Below are positions 44,169 to 55,258 of a stretch of 64,000 nt of DNA, in pieces (position 1 is the stretch's first letter; each line of letters begins with the position of its first letter). Made by a program: the position numbers and the translations under genes. Origin of the DNA: Allomyces macrogynus ATCC 38327 (lineage: Eukaryota; Blastocladiomycota; Blastocladiomycetes; Blastocladiales; Blastocladiaceae); contig GG745342.1 in assembly GCA_000151295.1 (NCBI GenBank), forward strand, positions 1,157,288-1,221,287, given 5' to 3'. The notes beneath the pieces were generated by a model. The model was not told the origin of the DNA. It saw only the letters and a program-made list of their open reading frames with translations, and searched no databases.

Positions 44169-47100
44169 ATGAATGCCCAGCATTATCACGGCAGCGCCCC
44201 CCTGTTGCCCGGCCAGGGCGCACCGACCTCGCCAGGTAACGAGCATTGTGACCAAATGATCCGTGCAGCGACCCCCCACGTGCCGCTCCCCACATACCTG
44301 CACGACTATCATATGAGCGAGCAAGGCATGCTTCCTGGCATCGCGAACGACGTTGCGGGCGGACCTTCGTTCCTGCCGCCGCCCACGTCCGGCCTGCTCG
44401 AAGTGTTGTCGTGCGTCAGCGCCAACGACGTGTCGACCGAGGAGTTGGTCGTGTCGCGGCACAGAATTCTGCCCGGGCGGTGGACAGTACGGATTGCGCT
44501 GTTCACTTCATGCTGGTCGGGGTCGTCGTGTTGCTGATCCAAGTCGACACGCTGCGGAAATGATTCTCCTAGCGGATTGGGTCAATGCCGTTCGTTACCG
44601 AGCGCCGCCAAGCATGTGCGACGCTCCTCACGCTGCCGAGTACCGACGCGGCGATCAGCAAGGTGCATGCCGACCTGTTCTTGTTCCGCACCGGCGAGCT
44701 GTTCCTGCAAGGTGCGCCTGGCGCGCAGTGAGGAAGCAATGGCGACAGCACGCCGAGATCACCACTGACTCCCACTTTTGGCCATGACCAGACCTTGGCT
44801 CGCGCAACGGCACGTTCCTGTATGGCCACCGCCTACCGCCCTACGAGCTCTTTTTCGTGCAGCCAGGCGCCGTCGTGCACTTTGGCCGCACGGCCGCGCG
44901 CTGGTGTCCGCCCTCTGTCCCCGCCGCGACAACCGACTCGGCCGCCACCGCGCCCTCCGAGCACACCCTCCCTGGCCTGGTCTCGCAGTCGCTTCGGCAC
45001 CCGGCACCGAGTCTGGCACCCGCCGTTGCACCTGATGGTGTGCCCGGCGAGACGCCCGCCGATGATCCCGCCGACTTACTCGCCGACGACAGCACGTTCA
45101 TCGCCGCATCGCAACGGGGGACTGTTCTCGCCGACAAGACCGACTCTCAGAAGACCGAACGGCAAGAGGACCTCGACGACGTCGACATGATTGATGAGCT
45201 GCACGATGACACGACCATGTACGACGAGACGCAGCCGGCCGAACCATTCTCGGTGCTCGCGTCGCCCGCAGTCGTGTCCTCGGCGCCGCCACCGCTCGAT
45301 CACACGGTCATGACCAACCTCGGCACGTCGCTCACGCAGGGCGGGCTCTTCCTATTGCCGTCGTCGCCCGCCGCAGAGATGCGGCGCGCCAGCTCGCCTG
45401 GTGCGCTAGGGATCGCGCCCGCGGTGCTCCACCGGTACGCGCCGTCCAGCGTGCCGATCTGGGATTATATCGAGTCACAGGCGCCCGAGCCGGATGCGGC
45501 CGATATAGAGGATGCGGCTTACCAGGCGCTCACACCGCGCCCACGGCCGGCCGTTGACGAGGATATGGACGAGACGCTGAGAGCACCGCGGATTGCGATG
45601 CCCGTGGTCGACGACGGAGCCGCGACCACGGCTGCGGCCGTGACGCCGCCACCACCGCCTGTGCCCGACAGCCGCGGCATCTCGCGCGTGGGGCAGTCGG
45701 CATGGTTGCATGTCCCTTTGCCTTCGGCCACTTCTGCTGTGTTCGACGCGGCTCCACCGCCGTCGCTTGCGGCCGTGACACCACCGGCCGCCCCACATGT
45801 CGATCCACTCTCGCACAAGGCGCCCCCGACCGTCCCGCTGCCAACCGCGCCCGCAGCGCTCTCCGCCCTCGCCCACGCTGCTGCCGCTGATCCCCTGCCT
45901 GCACCTCCCGCCGTGCTCTCACCTGCACTTCCCGCCGCGTTTGACCCGACCGCTCCATTCTCGCCGCACGTCATCCCGCCCTCGGTCCCGGCCTCACCCG
46001 TCCCTGACGCGCAGTCACCGCATGCTGACCCGCCGGCACGCTGCGCCATGAGCTCGCCCACACCTCATCCACCACCTGCGCTGCGCCCCAGCCCCAAACG
46101 GCGCGCGTCCAACCACCTCATGGACCCCACGGTGCCGAAACGCGCGCGGCGCGGGTCCAAGTCGGGCGATGTTGTCATGGACGAGACCGTGCCGTTGCGG
46201 CCGTCGCCGCACGTCACTGCCGACTCCGCGTCAGTGGGTTGTGCTGAGGACCATGGCGAAGGAACAGGGAACTGCGACAAGGGGACTGACGTGCAGTCGG
46301 CGCGGCAGGGGTCGCCCGCACTGGAGCACCGGGCGACGGCGCGTGGTGTGGACGAGGAGGAGGGGACGGCGCCTGGGCCCGTGGAGAAGGATCCCGCGGC
46401 CGCGGCTGCCGCGATCACAGCGCCCGCTCTGGCGCGCCACGGGTCAGTGCGCACCGATGTGGATGCTGAGGACGTGGCCGGTCATGGCGCGCCCGCGCTC
46501 GTCACGGGCCTGAGCACCGCTGGCGACGACGCGGCGCGCGTGGCTGGTGCCATGGACGGAAGCGCCGTCGATGAGGACGAGTCGCGTGCCGAGGTGCCGG
46601 TCCCGGTTGTGAGATCGGCGCCGGAGCCGGTGGGGCTCGACGGGACTGGTACGCCGCCGCGCCGTGGATCAAGACCCGCGCGCATGGGTGCCGAGGGCGC
46701 GCAGGACGCGTCGGATCATGCAGGCTGTCGCCCGACGACGATCGAGAGCAGCGATACGGACGAAGACGTGACCATCCACAAGCTGCGCAGAACAGCGGCC
46801 GAGAAGGCCGCAGCTGCCGCCATGGCCGCGACCGACGACGACGATCCGGTACGCTCCAAAGGGCGCCGACTGACGTCGACGACGAGGTGCCGCACGCCGA
46901 AAAATGGCGGTGCGCGCTGCACGCTGAGGACGCGGTCGTTTACGGCGGGCCTGGCCCCGATCCAGCACCACTAGCCGAGAGCGCGACGCTTGCCCGACAT
47001 CCGACGCGGCGCTCACCGCGCAAGTCGCCCGTGGCGGCCGTGGTACCCGTCGAGTCCGAGCTCAATGCCAGCGACGATTCCTCCGGCGCACAAGACCCCA

Positions 47101-48336
47101 CGGGGCCAGCCGCAAGCGCAACGCCGGCCAGGCCGGCACGCCGCGCGACTCGCAAGTCGACCACGGTTGCCACGGCGCCGACTGACCCGGAACCGGATGC
47201 CGGCGCACAAGAACCCGCCGCTCCCGTCGCGCCAGCCAGACCGACGCACCGTGCAACGCGCAGGTCGACTGTGGCGGCCGTGGCGGCCGTCGAGCCGAAG
47301 CCCGAGCCCGAGCCAGAGACCGGTGACGCCAACGAAATTCTGAGCGATTCGATGGGGCCGGCGCCGACCAAGGCGCGGCGCGGGTCGGGCAAGGGGGATA
47401 AGAAGGCCGCGACGCCCGCCAAGAAAGCTGCGACCCCGAAAAAGGCCGCGACGCCGGCGAAGAAGGCTGTGACGCCCGCCAGGAAGGCTGCGACACCCAA
47501 GAATGAGCCCGCGTCGGACACGGCGACGACGGCTACGCCGCGACGCACACGGCGGTCGAGTCGGCAGGAAGAGGACGACACCATGCGGACATTGGGCATC
47601 ATGTTCACCATGGTTCGTGTGCCTTGTCCCACTCCACCTCGTTCGACAAAAATCCGTGCGTCTCATTGGCCCCACTTTGTGTCCAACCCAGGTCGGCCAC
47701 GACCACCCGGAGATCACGGCGCTCGGTGGGCGGCAAGTGACGACGTGGCGCGACGCCGACGTGCTCGTTACCGACCAAGTGCGCCGAACCGTCAAGTTTT
47801 TGGCGGCGCTGGCGGCGGGCAAGGACATTGTAACCATGGACTGGGTCACGGCGAGTTTCGCGCAGGGCGAGTGGATGCCGCGCGAAGACTATTCTGTACG
47901 CGACCAGGAGACGGAACGCAAGTACGCGTTCGATTTGCGCGAGAGCCAGCAGATGGCGCGCGAGCGGCAGCTGATGCTCGGGTTGCGCGTGCACGTTGTC
48001 GCGGGCACACAGCCGGCGCCGGCCGAGGGACGTTATAGCGCTTTAGCTAGTTGTGAAGAGGTGGAGAAGGTTGCTGACGCCTTGATTGACGTGTAGATGC
48101 GCGAGATTATCGAGGCGGCGGGCGGCGAGTGGGTCGACAAGGTGAGCAAGCTGGGCGACGCGGCGCCCGCGGACGCGCCCGAGCAAGGGCCCGTGATTGT
48201 CTCGGCGGCCGAGAATACGGCGGCGAATAAGCGGCTGAGGAAGCTCGGCCACAAGATATATTCGAAGGAGCTGTTGCTAACGGGCGTGTTGCGGCAACAG
48301 CTGGCGTGGGCCCAGCACGAGCTGCCGCGGCTGTGA
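44169..48336 (+). CDS. FHA plus tandem-BRCT DNA-damage adaptor, MDC1/Mdb1 layout, about 1.25 kaa
   Basis: Model: 44169-44486, 44573-44711, 44792-46848, 46929-47612, 47692-about 48030, 48097-48336; introns 86, 80, 80 and 79 nt. The FHA domain (about residues 75-190) is split by two introns. It reads ELVVSRHRILPGRWTRIG, TDAAISKVHADLFLFRTGEL, then DLGSRNGTFLYGHRLPPYEL, with the usual GR/RIG, SxxH and N-G core. A 900-residue disordered part with many SP/TP/acidic sites and a run of ATPAKKAATPKK repeats (47400-47510) follows. The end carries two BRCT repeats: LGIMFTM joined to VGHDHPEITALGGRQVTTWR, GKDIVTMDWVTASFAQGEW, then MREIIEAAGGEWVDKVSKLG to YSKELLLTGVLRQQL. MDC1 and S. pombe Mdb1 have this plan and bind phosphorylated H2A through the BRCT pair. 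The last intron (TAG stop 48094-48096 in frame) lacks a clean phase-0 GT donor, so that junction is unresolved. Confidence 0.72.
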
Positions 48337-48372
48337 TGGTGATACCCCTGGTGATCCGAGTCATGTACCATC

Positions 48373-49116
48373 TCATGTGTTGTTGGTGGTCGTCAAAAAC
48401 CGGTGCAGTACGGTCGCGTATTCCGTGGGGAACCGGCGCAGGTGTTCGACGTGGCCACTTTCGAACCAGGCCCATTCTGCGTTGGACGGGATCAGACCCT
48501 GGTTGGCCGCGGTGTGGAGCATGCTGGGTGGAACAATATCGTCTTGGGTGCCGGCCATGATCAGAGTTGGGCACCGAGGGAGGGCGCGCGTGGCGAGATC
48601 GATTTCGGCGGCGAGTGCTTGGTGCCGAGGACGGTTCAGGTACTGTTCAGCGGCGCGAAGCACGGCTGGCCGCGGGGCAAGCTTGGCAACGTGCGGATCT
48701 CTCAGAACGGGCATGGCCCGCGCATACGTGGCCGCGAGCGGGAACGGGTCGGCCATGGTCACGGGCCCTGAATCGTGGACGCGGTGCGTGATATTGAGCA
48801 GCGGGCGATACTTGTGCGCGAGCGCCAGCGCGATCGCGCCGTTGCCCGAAAAAGTGTGCACGACGACTGGCCCCTTGATGGGCGCACGGTCGAGCGAGGC
48901 GTGGACCGTGTCGGCGAGTCGGCGCGCAGCCGGGTGGAGTAGGAGCGCGGGCGCGAGGGCAATGGCGGGAGCTGGCAGCGTGACGGGGATCACTTGGTCG
49001 GCGATCTGGAGGCGCTGGTAGAGGTCAGCGTACTTGGCGAGGTGGCGCGGGTGCGCATTCCACCAGCCAAAGAGGACGGCAGCGGCAAAGGGCGACGGCG
49101 GGCGCGGTGGTGGCAT
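48373..49116 (-). CDS. DUF829/TMEM53-type alpha/beta-hydrolase-like protein, 247 aa
   Basis: Intronless from ATG 49116. The N terminus, AVLFGWWNAHPRHLAKYADL, is the DUF829 signature (G-W-x-A-x3-H-x2-K-Y). The nucleophile-elbow region reads VVVHTFSGNGAIALALAH, with serine in the G/S-x-S-x-G-like turn (TFSGNG). TLIMAGTQDDIVPP gives the acid strand and WFESGHVEHLRRFP the histidine, so a Ser/Asp/His triad is plausible. Length fits the family. Animal TMEM53 is a nuclear-envelope protein; fungal members are uncharacterised. I see no clear membrane helix beyond moderately hydrophobic strands (ALAPALLLHP). Head to head with MAF1. Confidence 0.85.
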   Translation of the reverse strand: MPPPRPPSPFAAAVLFGWWNAHPRHLAKYADLYQRLQIADQVIPVTLPAPAIALAPALLLHPAARRLADTVHASLDRAPIKGPVVVHTFSGNGAIALALAHKYRPLLNITHRVHDSGPVTMADPFPLAATYARAMPVLRDPHVAKLAPRPAVLRAAEQYLNRPRHQALAAEIDLATRALPRCPTLIMAGTQDDIVPPSMLHTAANQGLIPSNAEWAWFESGHVEHLRRFPTEYATVLHRFLTTTNNT

Positions 49117-49577
49117 GGCGGGTGGTGTGTGCAGCTCCTGCAGGGTGTGGAGCGGAGAGCGTGCGCGCTTCTGCGTGCAGGGCGGCGATCACTGCCCTGT
49201 GGCGGCCGAGAGTGGAAGCGCGAGGCAGAGTGCGAGACAGGGCGTGACTGGCACGTTTTGGCGGGCGAAGCCGGGCGGGACGCGTCGGGCGCGTGCGTTT
49301 AGCGCGTCGGCTGGAAGCCAGTGCAAAGCTGCTGCTGCCTGGCTGCAGCACCACGCGGCGCACGGCTCCACCACCACCACCACCGTCACCGGCCAGCCAG
49401 ACCACCCAGCAGCGGCAGCACAACCCAACGCCCGCACGACGGCCGGCGCCGCTCTCGCTCTCCACCGCTCTCCAATCGCACCGCCGACCCTTCAAAGCAC
49501 GCTGCCCGCCGCGCTCGCTTCGGTTCTCCTCGCCTCGCACCCCGTCTCCCATCATCCCATCCATCCATCCCTTAACG
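49117..49577. promoter_or_regulatory. divergent promoter space, DUF829 gene and MAF1
   Basis: 461 bp between opposite starts. A CCACCACCACCACCACC run (about 49366-49383) and CATCCATCCATCC just before the MAF1 ATG are the only repeats noted. Confidence 0.35.
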
Positions 49578-50963
49578 ATGCCCAAGTACCTCCAGCTGCC
49601 CGAGGTCGAGCGCATCAACAGCCTGCTCGACCAGGTGCCCGCCGGCGACGCCGTCCTGCACGCACGCATCGAGCCCTACTCGCTCAAGCCCTCCGTCTCG
49701 GAAAAGCGCCTCTTCAAGCAGCTCGACGCGCGCTACGCGGCGCCCGACGCCGCGGCTGCCACTTCACCGGCCGCGTCCGCGCCGGCCTCGGACCCCAACT
49801 CGTCGCCTGCCGTCGCCAATGCAAACGCGCGCCAGCGCCGCACCTCCACGACGCGATCGCGCGCCGAGTTCGAGGCTGGCCAAAACGACAATGGCCAGTC
49901 TCCAGCAGGCCAGCGCTCACCCGTGACGCTGCCGTCCCCGCACAAGCGCCCGCGCACGCTTTCGTCAACGAGTGCCGGCAGCAGCGGCAACTCTGGGAAT
50001 GCATCGGCGGCACATGTACCGTCGCCGACAATGCACCCGGCCGTGCCCTCGCCGAGCCGCAAATTGACGGCGCGCGCCGCGGCCGAAGAGTACTCTCTCG
50101 ACGACGACCTCGACGCGGGCGAGCCCATGGCGATTGTCTCGCCGTCGTGGCACTCGCCCACGCACGTGCACCTGTTTGGCACCAGTCCGCTCGCGCACGA
50201 CTCGGCCATGCGCAAAGTGTTCTACCACTTGATCGCCACGCTCAATGCCGCTTTCCCGGACTACGATTTCACCGACGTGAACCCTAACGCCTTCCGGTCG
50301 GTGCCCTTGGCCGACGTCGAGAACGCGCTGCACACCCAAGTCTACGCACAAGACGACCACGTACGCCAAGTCGTGGAGCGCGACCTATGGCAGGCTGTCA
50401 ACGAGGCGCTCGAACAGTCGATGCAGGAGGCTGAGGTCTACGTCTTCACGCCGTCGTCCGAGGAGGACGACCCGCTGCACGAAGAGGGCACAATGTACGT
50501 TGTCGTGTTGTGCACCCGTGCCGGGCGCGGTACGGGCCAATCGCTCCCGCTTTCCTGACCCGCGATTGCCGCTGCCATCCCAAGATGGAGTCATTCCGTC
50601 TTCTTCTTGCACCGCAAGTTGAAAAAGGTCGTGCTGCTCAAGGTGCGGCTGCAAAAGTACGTTTTTAACCGCCATCTTCCACAAAGTGATGACCTCGACT
50701 TTTTATTGACCACTGATCTCATCTCCATTTAGCCCAATGGCCGGCAACCCGGACGAGGACGCGTCCGACGACGAGAACGACGCGTCGCTCGACATTCGCG
50801 CCAGTGCCGCGGCCGTGTCGCACGGTGCCTTGCCTACGCCGCATAACCGTGCACAGTACGCTTTTGTTCTTCGAGAGAACGGTCCACCAGGGGAAACGCG
50901 TCCTTGCTCACATCCCGCTGCGCTCCCCATAGGTCGCAGCTCATTTTCGACCTCGACATGTAA
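49578..50963 (+). CDS. MAF1: MAF1, repressor of RNA polymerase III, 380 aa
   Basis: Exons 49578-50494, 50585-50656, 50733-50855, 50933-50963; introns 90, 76 and 77 nt, all starting GTAC. Lengths are exact in frame and give 380 aa (yeast Maf1 395). The A box begins MPKYLQLPEVERINSLLDQV and EPYSLKPS. A phosphorylatable Ser/Pro/Ala linker (residues 55-165) is typical. The B and C boxes read AFPDYDFTDVNPNAFRSV, DLWQAVNEALEQSMQEAEVY and, across intron 1, GTIWSHSVFFLHRKLKKVVL. The end is acidic (DEDASDDENDA) and closes QSQLIFDLDM. Maf1 shuttles between cytoplasm and nucleus under TORC1/PKA control and represses Pol III under stress. The third exon would also stay open to 51192 unspliced. I prefer the spliced end because donor (GTACGC), branch and TAG acceptor are all good. 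Confidence 0.93.
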
Positions 50964-51929
50964 CTTCGGCGCCGCTAGCATGTGCGCGGCGCATCGTCGG
51001 CCCCTTGGCTTCCTCACGGTCGGAACAAGGCGTGGCCATGAAGACGATTGGAGCGGGAAGGGTCGCTGGACGGCCAATTGTGTTTATTCTCGTCGCCGCC
51101 GTGAACCTCCTCTGTTGATTTTCTCTTTCCTTGACGGGATTGGTGGGGTGGGCGAGCACCTTGTCCACCCAAAGATGCGTTTGATTCGATGACGTTTTTC
51201 GTTTTGTTTTCACGTTCATTTCTTTGATCCGTCCGCCACGATTTCTCGCTGCTCATTGGTCCCCGCATGAACCGCGCGCATCTTCGTCCAACAAATCTGT
51301 TCCTATCTGTATCCGTCGCTGTGCACGCAGTGTTGCTCCTTTGGGTGCAGAGGTGGCCGCTGGGCGTGCTGTTGGACGCAGTCATGCACATGAAAAGAAG
51401 GAATGGACGAGGACATGTCGCGGCTCGCCGCGGATTGTATGTTTCCTTCGTTGAGAAGGGCGATGATGGCATAGATGAGGGAGGGGCCTTGTGCCAAGGG
51501 AAACTTTTACAACAGCACAGAGGGGATTTTTCCGTGTTTTTTCTGGAACGTCGATTTTTGACGTGCTTTATTTAATTGTTTTTGTTGGCTGGCTGGCGGG
51601 CCGCTTTGCCAAGTGGGTGCTTTGACCGGCGGTGTCGCCACTGTCGCCGTCGCCATCGACAAACTCGCCATGCCTGCCAACGCTCCGTTGACCGCGTTCG
51701 CGACGACGCCCCCATAGACCAGCTCACGACGGCGCCCAACTTGCCGCATTGTAGCCGCGCGCACCGACCCGTCCTGCCTGCGCGGTTCCGCGCCCGTTCA
51801 CGCACCGACGTCAGCGACAACCCGCCCTCCACGCCAGCTGGCACGCAGGTTCACGCACGCTCTCCGTGCACGCCCGACGACCCACCCGCCTCGGCTCTCG
51901 CCGCGGCATAACTGTTCGCGCCTGCCCAA
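50964..51929. other. intergenic region between MAF1 and the phosphodiesterase gene
   Basis: About 965 bp. T-rich stretches at 51195-51230 and 51525-51590 fit MAF1 3' processing. The remainder is probably the phosphodiesterase promoter. Short frames on both strands lack support. Confidence 0.4.
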
Positions 51930-54404
51930 ATGGACCCACCGCCACCACCAACCTCGACGTCGCCACCGCCATGCGACGGCGCCGCCGCTGTTGCACCAAC
52001 GGCCAGTCCCAGCTCGCGACCCATGTTGCCGTTGCGGTCGCGGCCGTCGGCAGCCCTTCTGGCTGCTCTAGCGACACCGCGCAACCTCGACACGATCCAC
52101 CCGCCCGCGCACTGGCTGACGGGCCGTCCGCTCAAGGAGGCCGGCGTCGCCGTCTCAGCCGAGGACGTGGCGATTATCGACAATGACGTCGAATGGCACG
52201 CCGAAGTCCTGCCGCGGTACTATGCCTCGCTCGACGTGAACGTGAGCTTCGAGTCGCTCGGCGCGCGTACCGACCTCGCGCCCGACGAAGTCGAGGCCAT
52301 TCTGACAGCGTTTCGCAATTACTTGTCAATTGGCGACTCAGTCGCCGAGTTTGCGCTCGATGTGTTTTTGCTCACGCGCTGGGAACGGCTCGGGCTCGTG
52401 CTCGCCATGGCGCGGCAACTGTATCTGCCGCAGCTGTTACACGTGTCGTACGGCCGCCTGCTCGCGTGGGTGCTCGAAGTCGAGGCCAAGTACCTCGACC
52501 CGCCCTACCACTCGTTCATTCACGCCGTCGATGTCGCGCTGATTGTGTATTTCACGCTGTATACGCTGCACGGGCGCGACCTCGTCACCGACTTGGACGC
52601 GGCATTGTGCTTCATGGCCGCGCTGTGTCATGATATGGGCCACCCGGGACGGAATAACCTCTACATGATCAATTCCCGCGACCCGCTCGCCATCAAGTAC
52701 AAGAACGTGTCGGTGCTCGAGTCGTATTCGGTGGAGCTCGGAAGAATCAGTTTGCTCAAGCACGGCATGCTCGACCACCTCACGCCTGCTGCACGCGACG
52801 CGTTCCTCGACCGGTTCCGCGACGTGATTCTTGGCACCGATATGGCGACGCATTTTGCGCGCGTCAAGGAGTTGGGCGAGCTGAGCCGCCAGCTGCTTGC
52901 GCTCGACGCGCAACTCGCGGCCGTACCGGAAGAGTCGGCGTCGACGGCCGGGAGCGAAACGTCCGACTCGACCACCAAGGCCGCAGCATCTGCACCCGAA
53001 CCGGCCGCGGACGCGCCGCCGCTGCATCCGAGCCACAAGCCGCATTTCCTGCGCCGTATCGCGCACCGCAACTCGGCGCCCCCCGACCTGCTCCCGCCGC
53101 CGACCTCTAGCCGCGACCTTGATGTCGACCCGGCACTCGCGTTGCGCCGGCCGGTGTCGGACTCGTACCTCGTGCACGACGAGCATACGAGTGGCGCAAC
53201 TGCGTTGCCCACCCCACCTGACTCGGCGTCGACCGCGACCACCGGCGGCAAGGACGCGCCGCCCTTGGTCGTCGGGGACGAACCGCTGCTGACGACCTCC
53301 GAACGCATCGCGCTCGTCCGGTGCGTCCTGCACGCGGCCGACATTTCCAACACTGTGCGCCCGTGGGACCTGTGCAAGAAATGGTCCGACCTGGTCCTCG
53401 AAGAACTCTACGCGCAGGGCGACGTCGAACGAATCGCCGGTCTGCCCATTTCGCCGAATACCGACCGCTCCGCGCGCGCGCAGGGCCAATTCGCGCTGGA
53501 TTTCTCGGACGTGATCATTGAACCGTTCTTCGTGCTGCTCGCGGACGTGATTCCCGCCGCCGAGATTTACATTGACCAGCTCGCCACGAACCGGACGCGG
53601 TGGGATAAGATTCGGCAGCTCGAGGCCGGTTTGCTCAGTCCGTCACAGTTGCAGTTTCCGACGACCGCGACCGTGTCGTCGTCGCTCGACGAGTACACGA
53701 CCTTTGAGCAGCCGCATGCCGGGAAACGGCGGCCGGCACGAGCGGACGCGGTGCCGCCGGCAGCCGCACGCAGGGTCAGTGTTGCCGCGGGCACGCTCGC
53801 GATCCCAGAACAGTACTTTGCCGCTGCCGGGCCCGCGGTGCCGCCGGTCCCGCCGGTCCCGGCACTCCCGGATGTCAGCGAGGAGTCGGAGCCGACGTCG
53901 CCGGTGGCCACGACCACGCCGGCCGACAACCACCACGACAACGAAGTCTTGGCGACCGCCGACGCGGCAAGCGACGCAACGGTTCCGACACCGGCCGCAG
54001 CACCGTCACCGACCTCGGCCCCAGCCTTCGACCCGGAATTCGACGCGCTCTACCTCGGGTACCTCGCGCGCGCACGGTCCCGGACTCCAACCCCCGCAGC
54101 GGCCGCCGTGCAGCGCCGCCGCAATTCGCTTGAGGGGACCAAGCCCGTGTTACGTCCCGCTGCCGCCGCAGCACCGTCCACCGGTGCGGGCGGGATCAAG
54201 GGTTGGCTGCGGGGCACCGGAAAGGCCGGACATTCGCGGCGATCTGTCTCGCTCGATACGTTTGCGATGCTGCAGGGCGGTGGGCGGCGCAATGAGAGGA
54301 GTGCGGGTGCGCCGTCACCGTTGGCGGGAAGGGGTGAGCGGCGGGGGGTCGTGGGGGAGGAAGAGGAGGAGGTGCGCGGGCGCGAGGGCGCGCCGGGCAG
54401 CTGA
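51930..54404 (+). CDS. 3',5'-cyclic nucleotide phosphodiesterase, class I, 824 aa
   Basis: Single exon from ATG 51930. The catalytic domain spans about residues 75-575. Metal-binding and signature residues are visible: YHSFIHAVDVALIVYF (residue 193 on), CHDMGHPGRNNLYM (about 233, matching the class I pattern H-D-x2-H-x-G-x2-N), HAADISN (about 469), and QGQFALDFSDVIIEPFF with the conserved glutamine-containing Q-x3-D/F-x3-V region. It hydrolyses cAMP and/or cGMP to 5'-nucleotides, damping cyclic nucleotide signalling. A low-complexity insert of about 130 residues (about 325-455) sits between the HD helix and the HAADISN helix. The tail after 590 is disordered and ends acidic. No GAF domain or membrane segment is present, so the enzyme is probably soluble and nearer the fungal Pde2-like set; specificity cannot be told by eye. 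Confidence 0.93.
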   Translation: MDPPPPPTSTSPPPCDGAAAVAPTASPSSRPMLPLRSRPSAALLAALATPRNLDTIHPPAHWLTGRPLKEAGVAVSAEDVAIIDNDVEWHAEVLPRYYASLDVNVSFESLGARTDLAPDEVEAILTAFRNYLSIGDSVAEFALDVFLLTRWERLGLVLAMARQLYLPQLLHVSYGRLLAWVLEVEAKYLDPPYHSFIHAVDVALIVYFTLYTLHGRDLVTDLDAALCFMAALCHDMGHPGRNNLYMINSRDPLAIKYKNVSVLESYSVELGRISLLKHGMLDHLTPAARDAFLDRFRDVILGTDMATHFARVKELGELSRQLLALDAQLAAVPEESASTAGSETSDSTTKAAASAPEPAADAPPLHPSHKPHFLRRIAHRNSAPPDLLPPPTSSRDLDVDPALALRRPVSDSYLVHDEHTSGATALPTPPDSASTATTGGKDAPPLVVGDEPLLTTSERIALVRCVLHAADISNTVRPWDLCKKWSDLVLEELYAQGDVERIAGLPISPNTDRSARAQGQFALDFSDVIIEPFFVLLADVIPAAEIYIDQLATNRTRWDKIRQLEAGLLSPSQLQFPTTATVSSSLDEYTTFEQPHAGKRRPARADAVPPAAARRVSVAAGTLAIPEQYFAAAGPAVPPVPPVPALPDVSEESEPTSPVATTTPADNHHDNEVLATADAASDATVPTPAAAPSPTSAPAFDPEFDALYLGYLARARSRTPTPAAAAVQRRRNSLEGTKPVLRPAAAAAPSTGAGGIKGWLRGTGKAGHSRRSVSLDTFAMLQGGGRRNERSAGAPSPLAGRGERRGVVGEEEEEVRGREGAPGS

Positions 54405-55258
54405 CGGGGAGGGAGGGAGGGGCGTGGAGGTAGGGCTGCGGGAAGGGCTGTGGAGGGAGGGAGGCCGGCGTGGACAACCGTCGTTATCATTTGGTGCCGC
54501 TTTTCTATTTCATATTTTTGTGCCGGACGCAGGGATGCGAATTTTGATGGCGCGGTGATCGCCTTTGTGCCTGCTCTCTTGACTCTGGGACACGACGCGC
54601 TCAACTGGCCGAGTGCGGTGCTGTTTCCGCTGGCAAAACATCATGTCGTGCTTGTCAACCATGTTTTGCCAGCCGGTTGGTCATGGTCGGCGGTGCCAGC
54701 CACAACCGCGACCACGATGACCGCACCGCAACGGCGATGTTCGCAGGCCGCAGGTAAGATGTGCTTTGGAACAAGTGCACGCTGCACGGCGCCGGCGCGT
54801 GTCCTGTCCTGCAGCGTCGCGCACGGGCGCGTTTGCTGTTCTCACGTCGGGCCAGCGTCGCAGCCGGGACGCTGTCGGCAGCAGGTCGGGCGACGACGGT
54901 GTACCTGCAGCGTGAGCGGCAAAGCGGTTCACCGGCACGCCGGAATGAACCTTGGAGCTTGGAATGCCGGCCGACCGCGCCGGCGCTCTCTTCTCTTCTC
55001 TCCCCGTCTTTGCTCCTCCGCGCTCGCTCGAACCTGTCCCGTCCTTGCTGCCGCGGCCGTTCCGCTCCTGCAGCACGAAAGCGACTGCCCGCACCGCGCT
55101 CTGAGCTCGCTCGGCCAACGATTGCCGCGCCGCGCTCCGCAATCTGGGCAGCTTCGCCGCCGTGCTCGAACCGCAACCGCCTCGCCTCGTTTGACCAAGC
55201 CAACAAGCTCAGCAGCGAGGATTCAACCACAACAACCAACGACAGCCACCTCCAGCGA
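54405..55258. other. intergenic region upstream of the F-box-like gene
   Basis: About 850 bp. The plus frame is open back from 55259 to 54761, but that part reads as GC-rich leader. No other feature recognised. Confidence 0.4.

Noticed and set aside
50964..51192. Longer unspliced C terminus for MAF1 ending at 51192
   Set aside because: A canonical 77-nt intron (GTACGC...CCATAG) gives a compact ending, and the read-through part has no MAF1 character.
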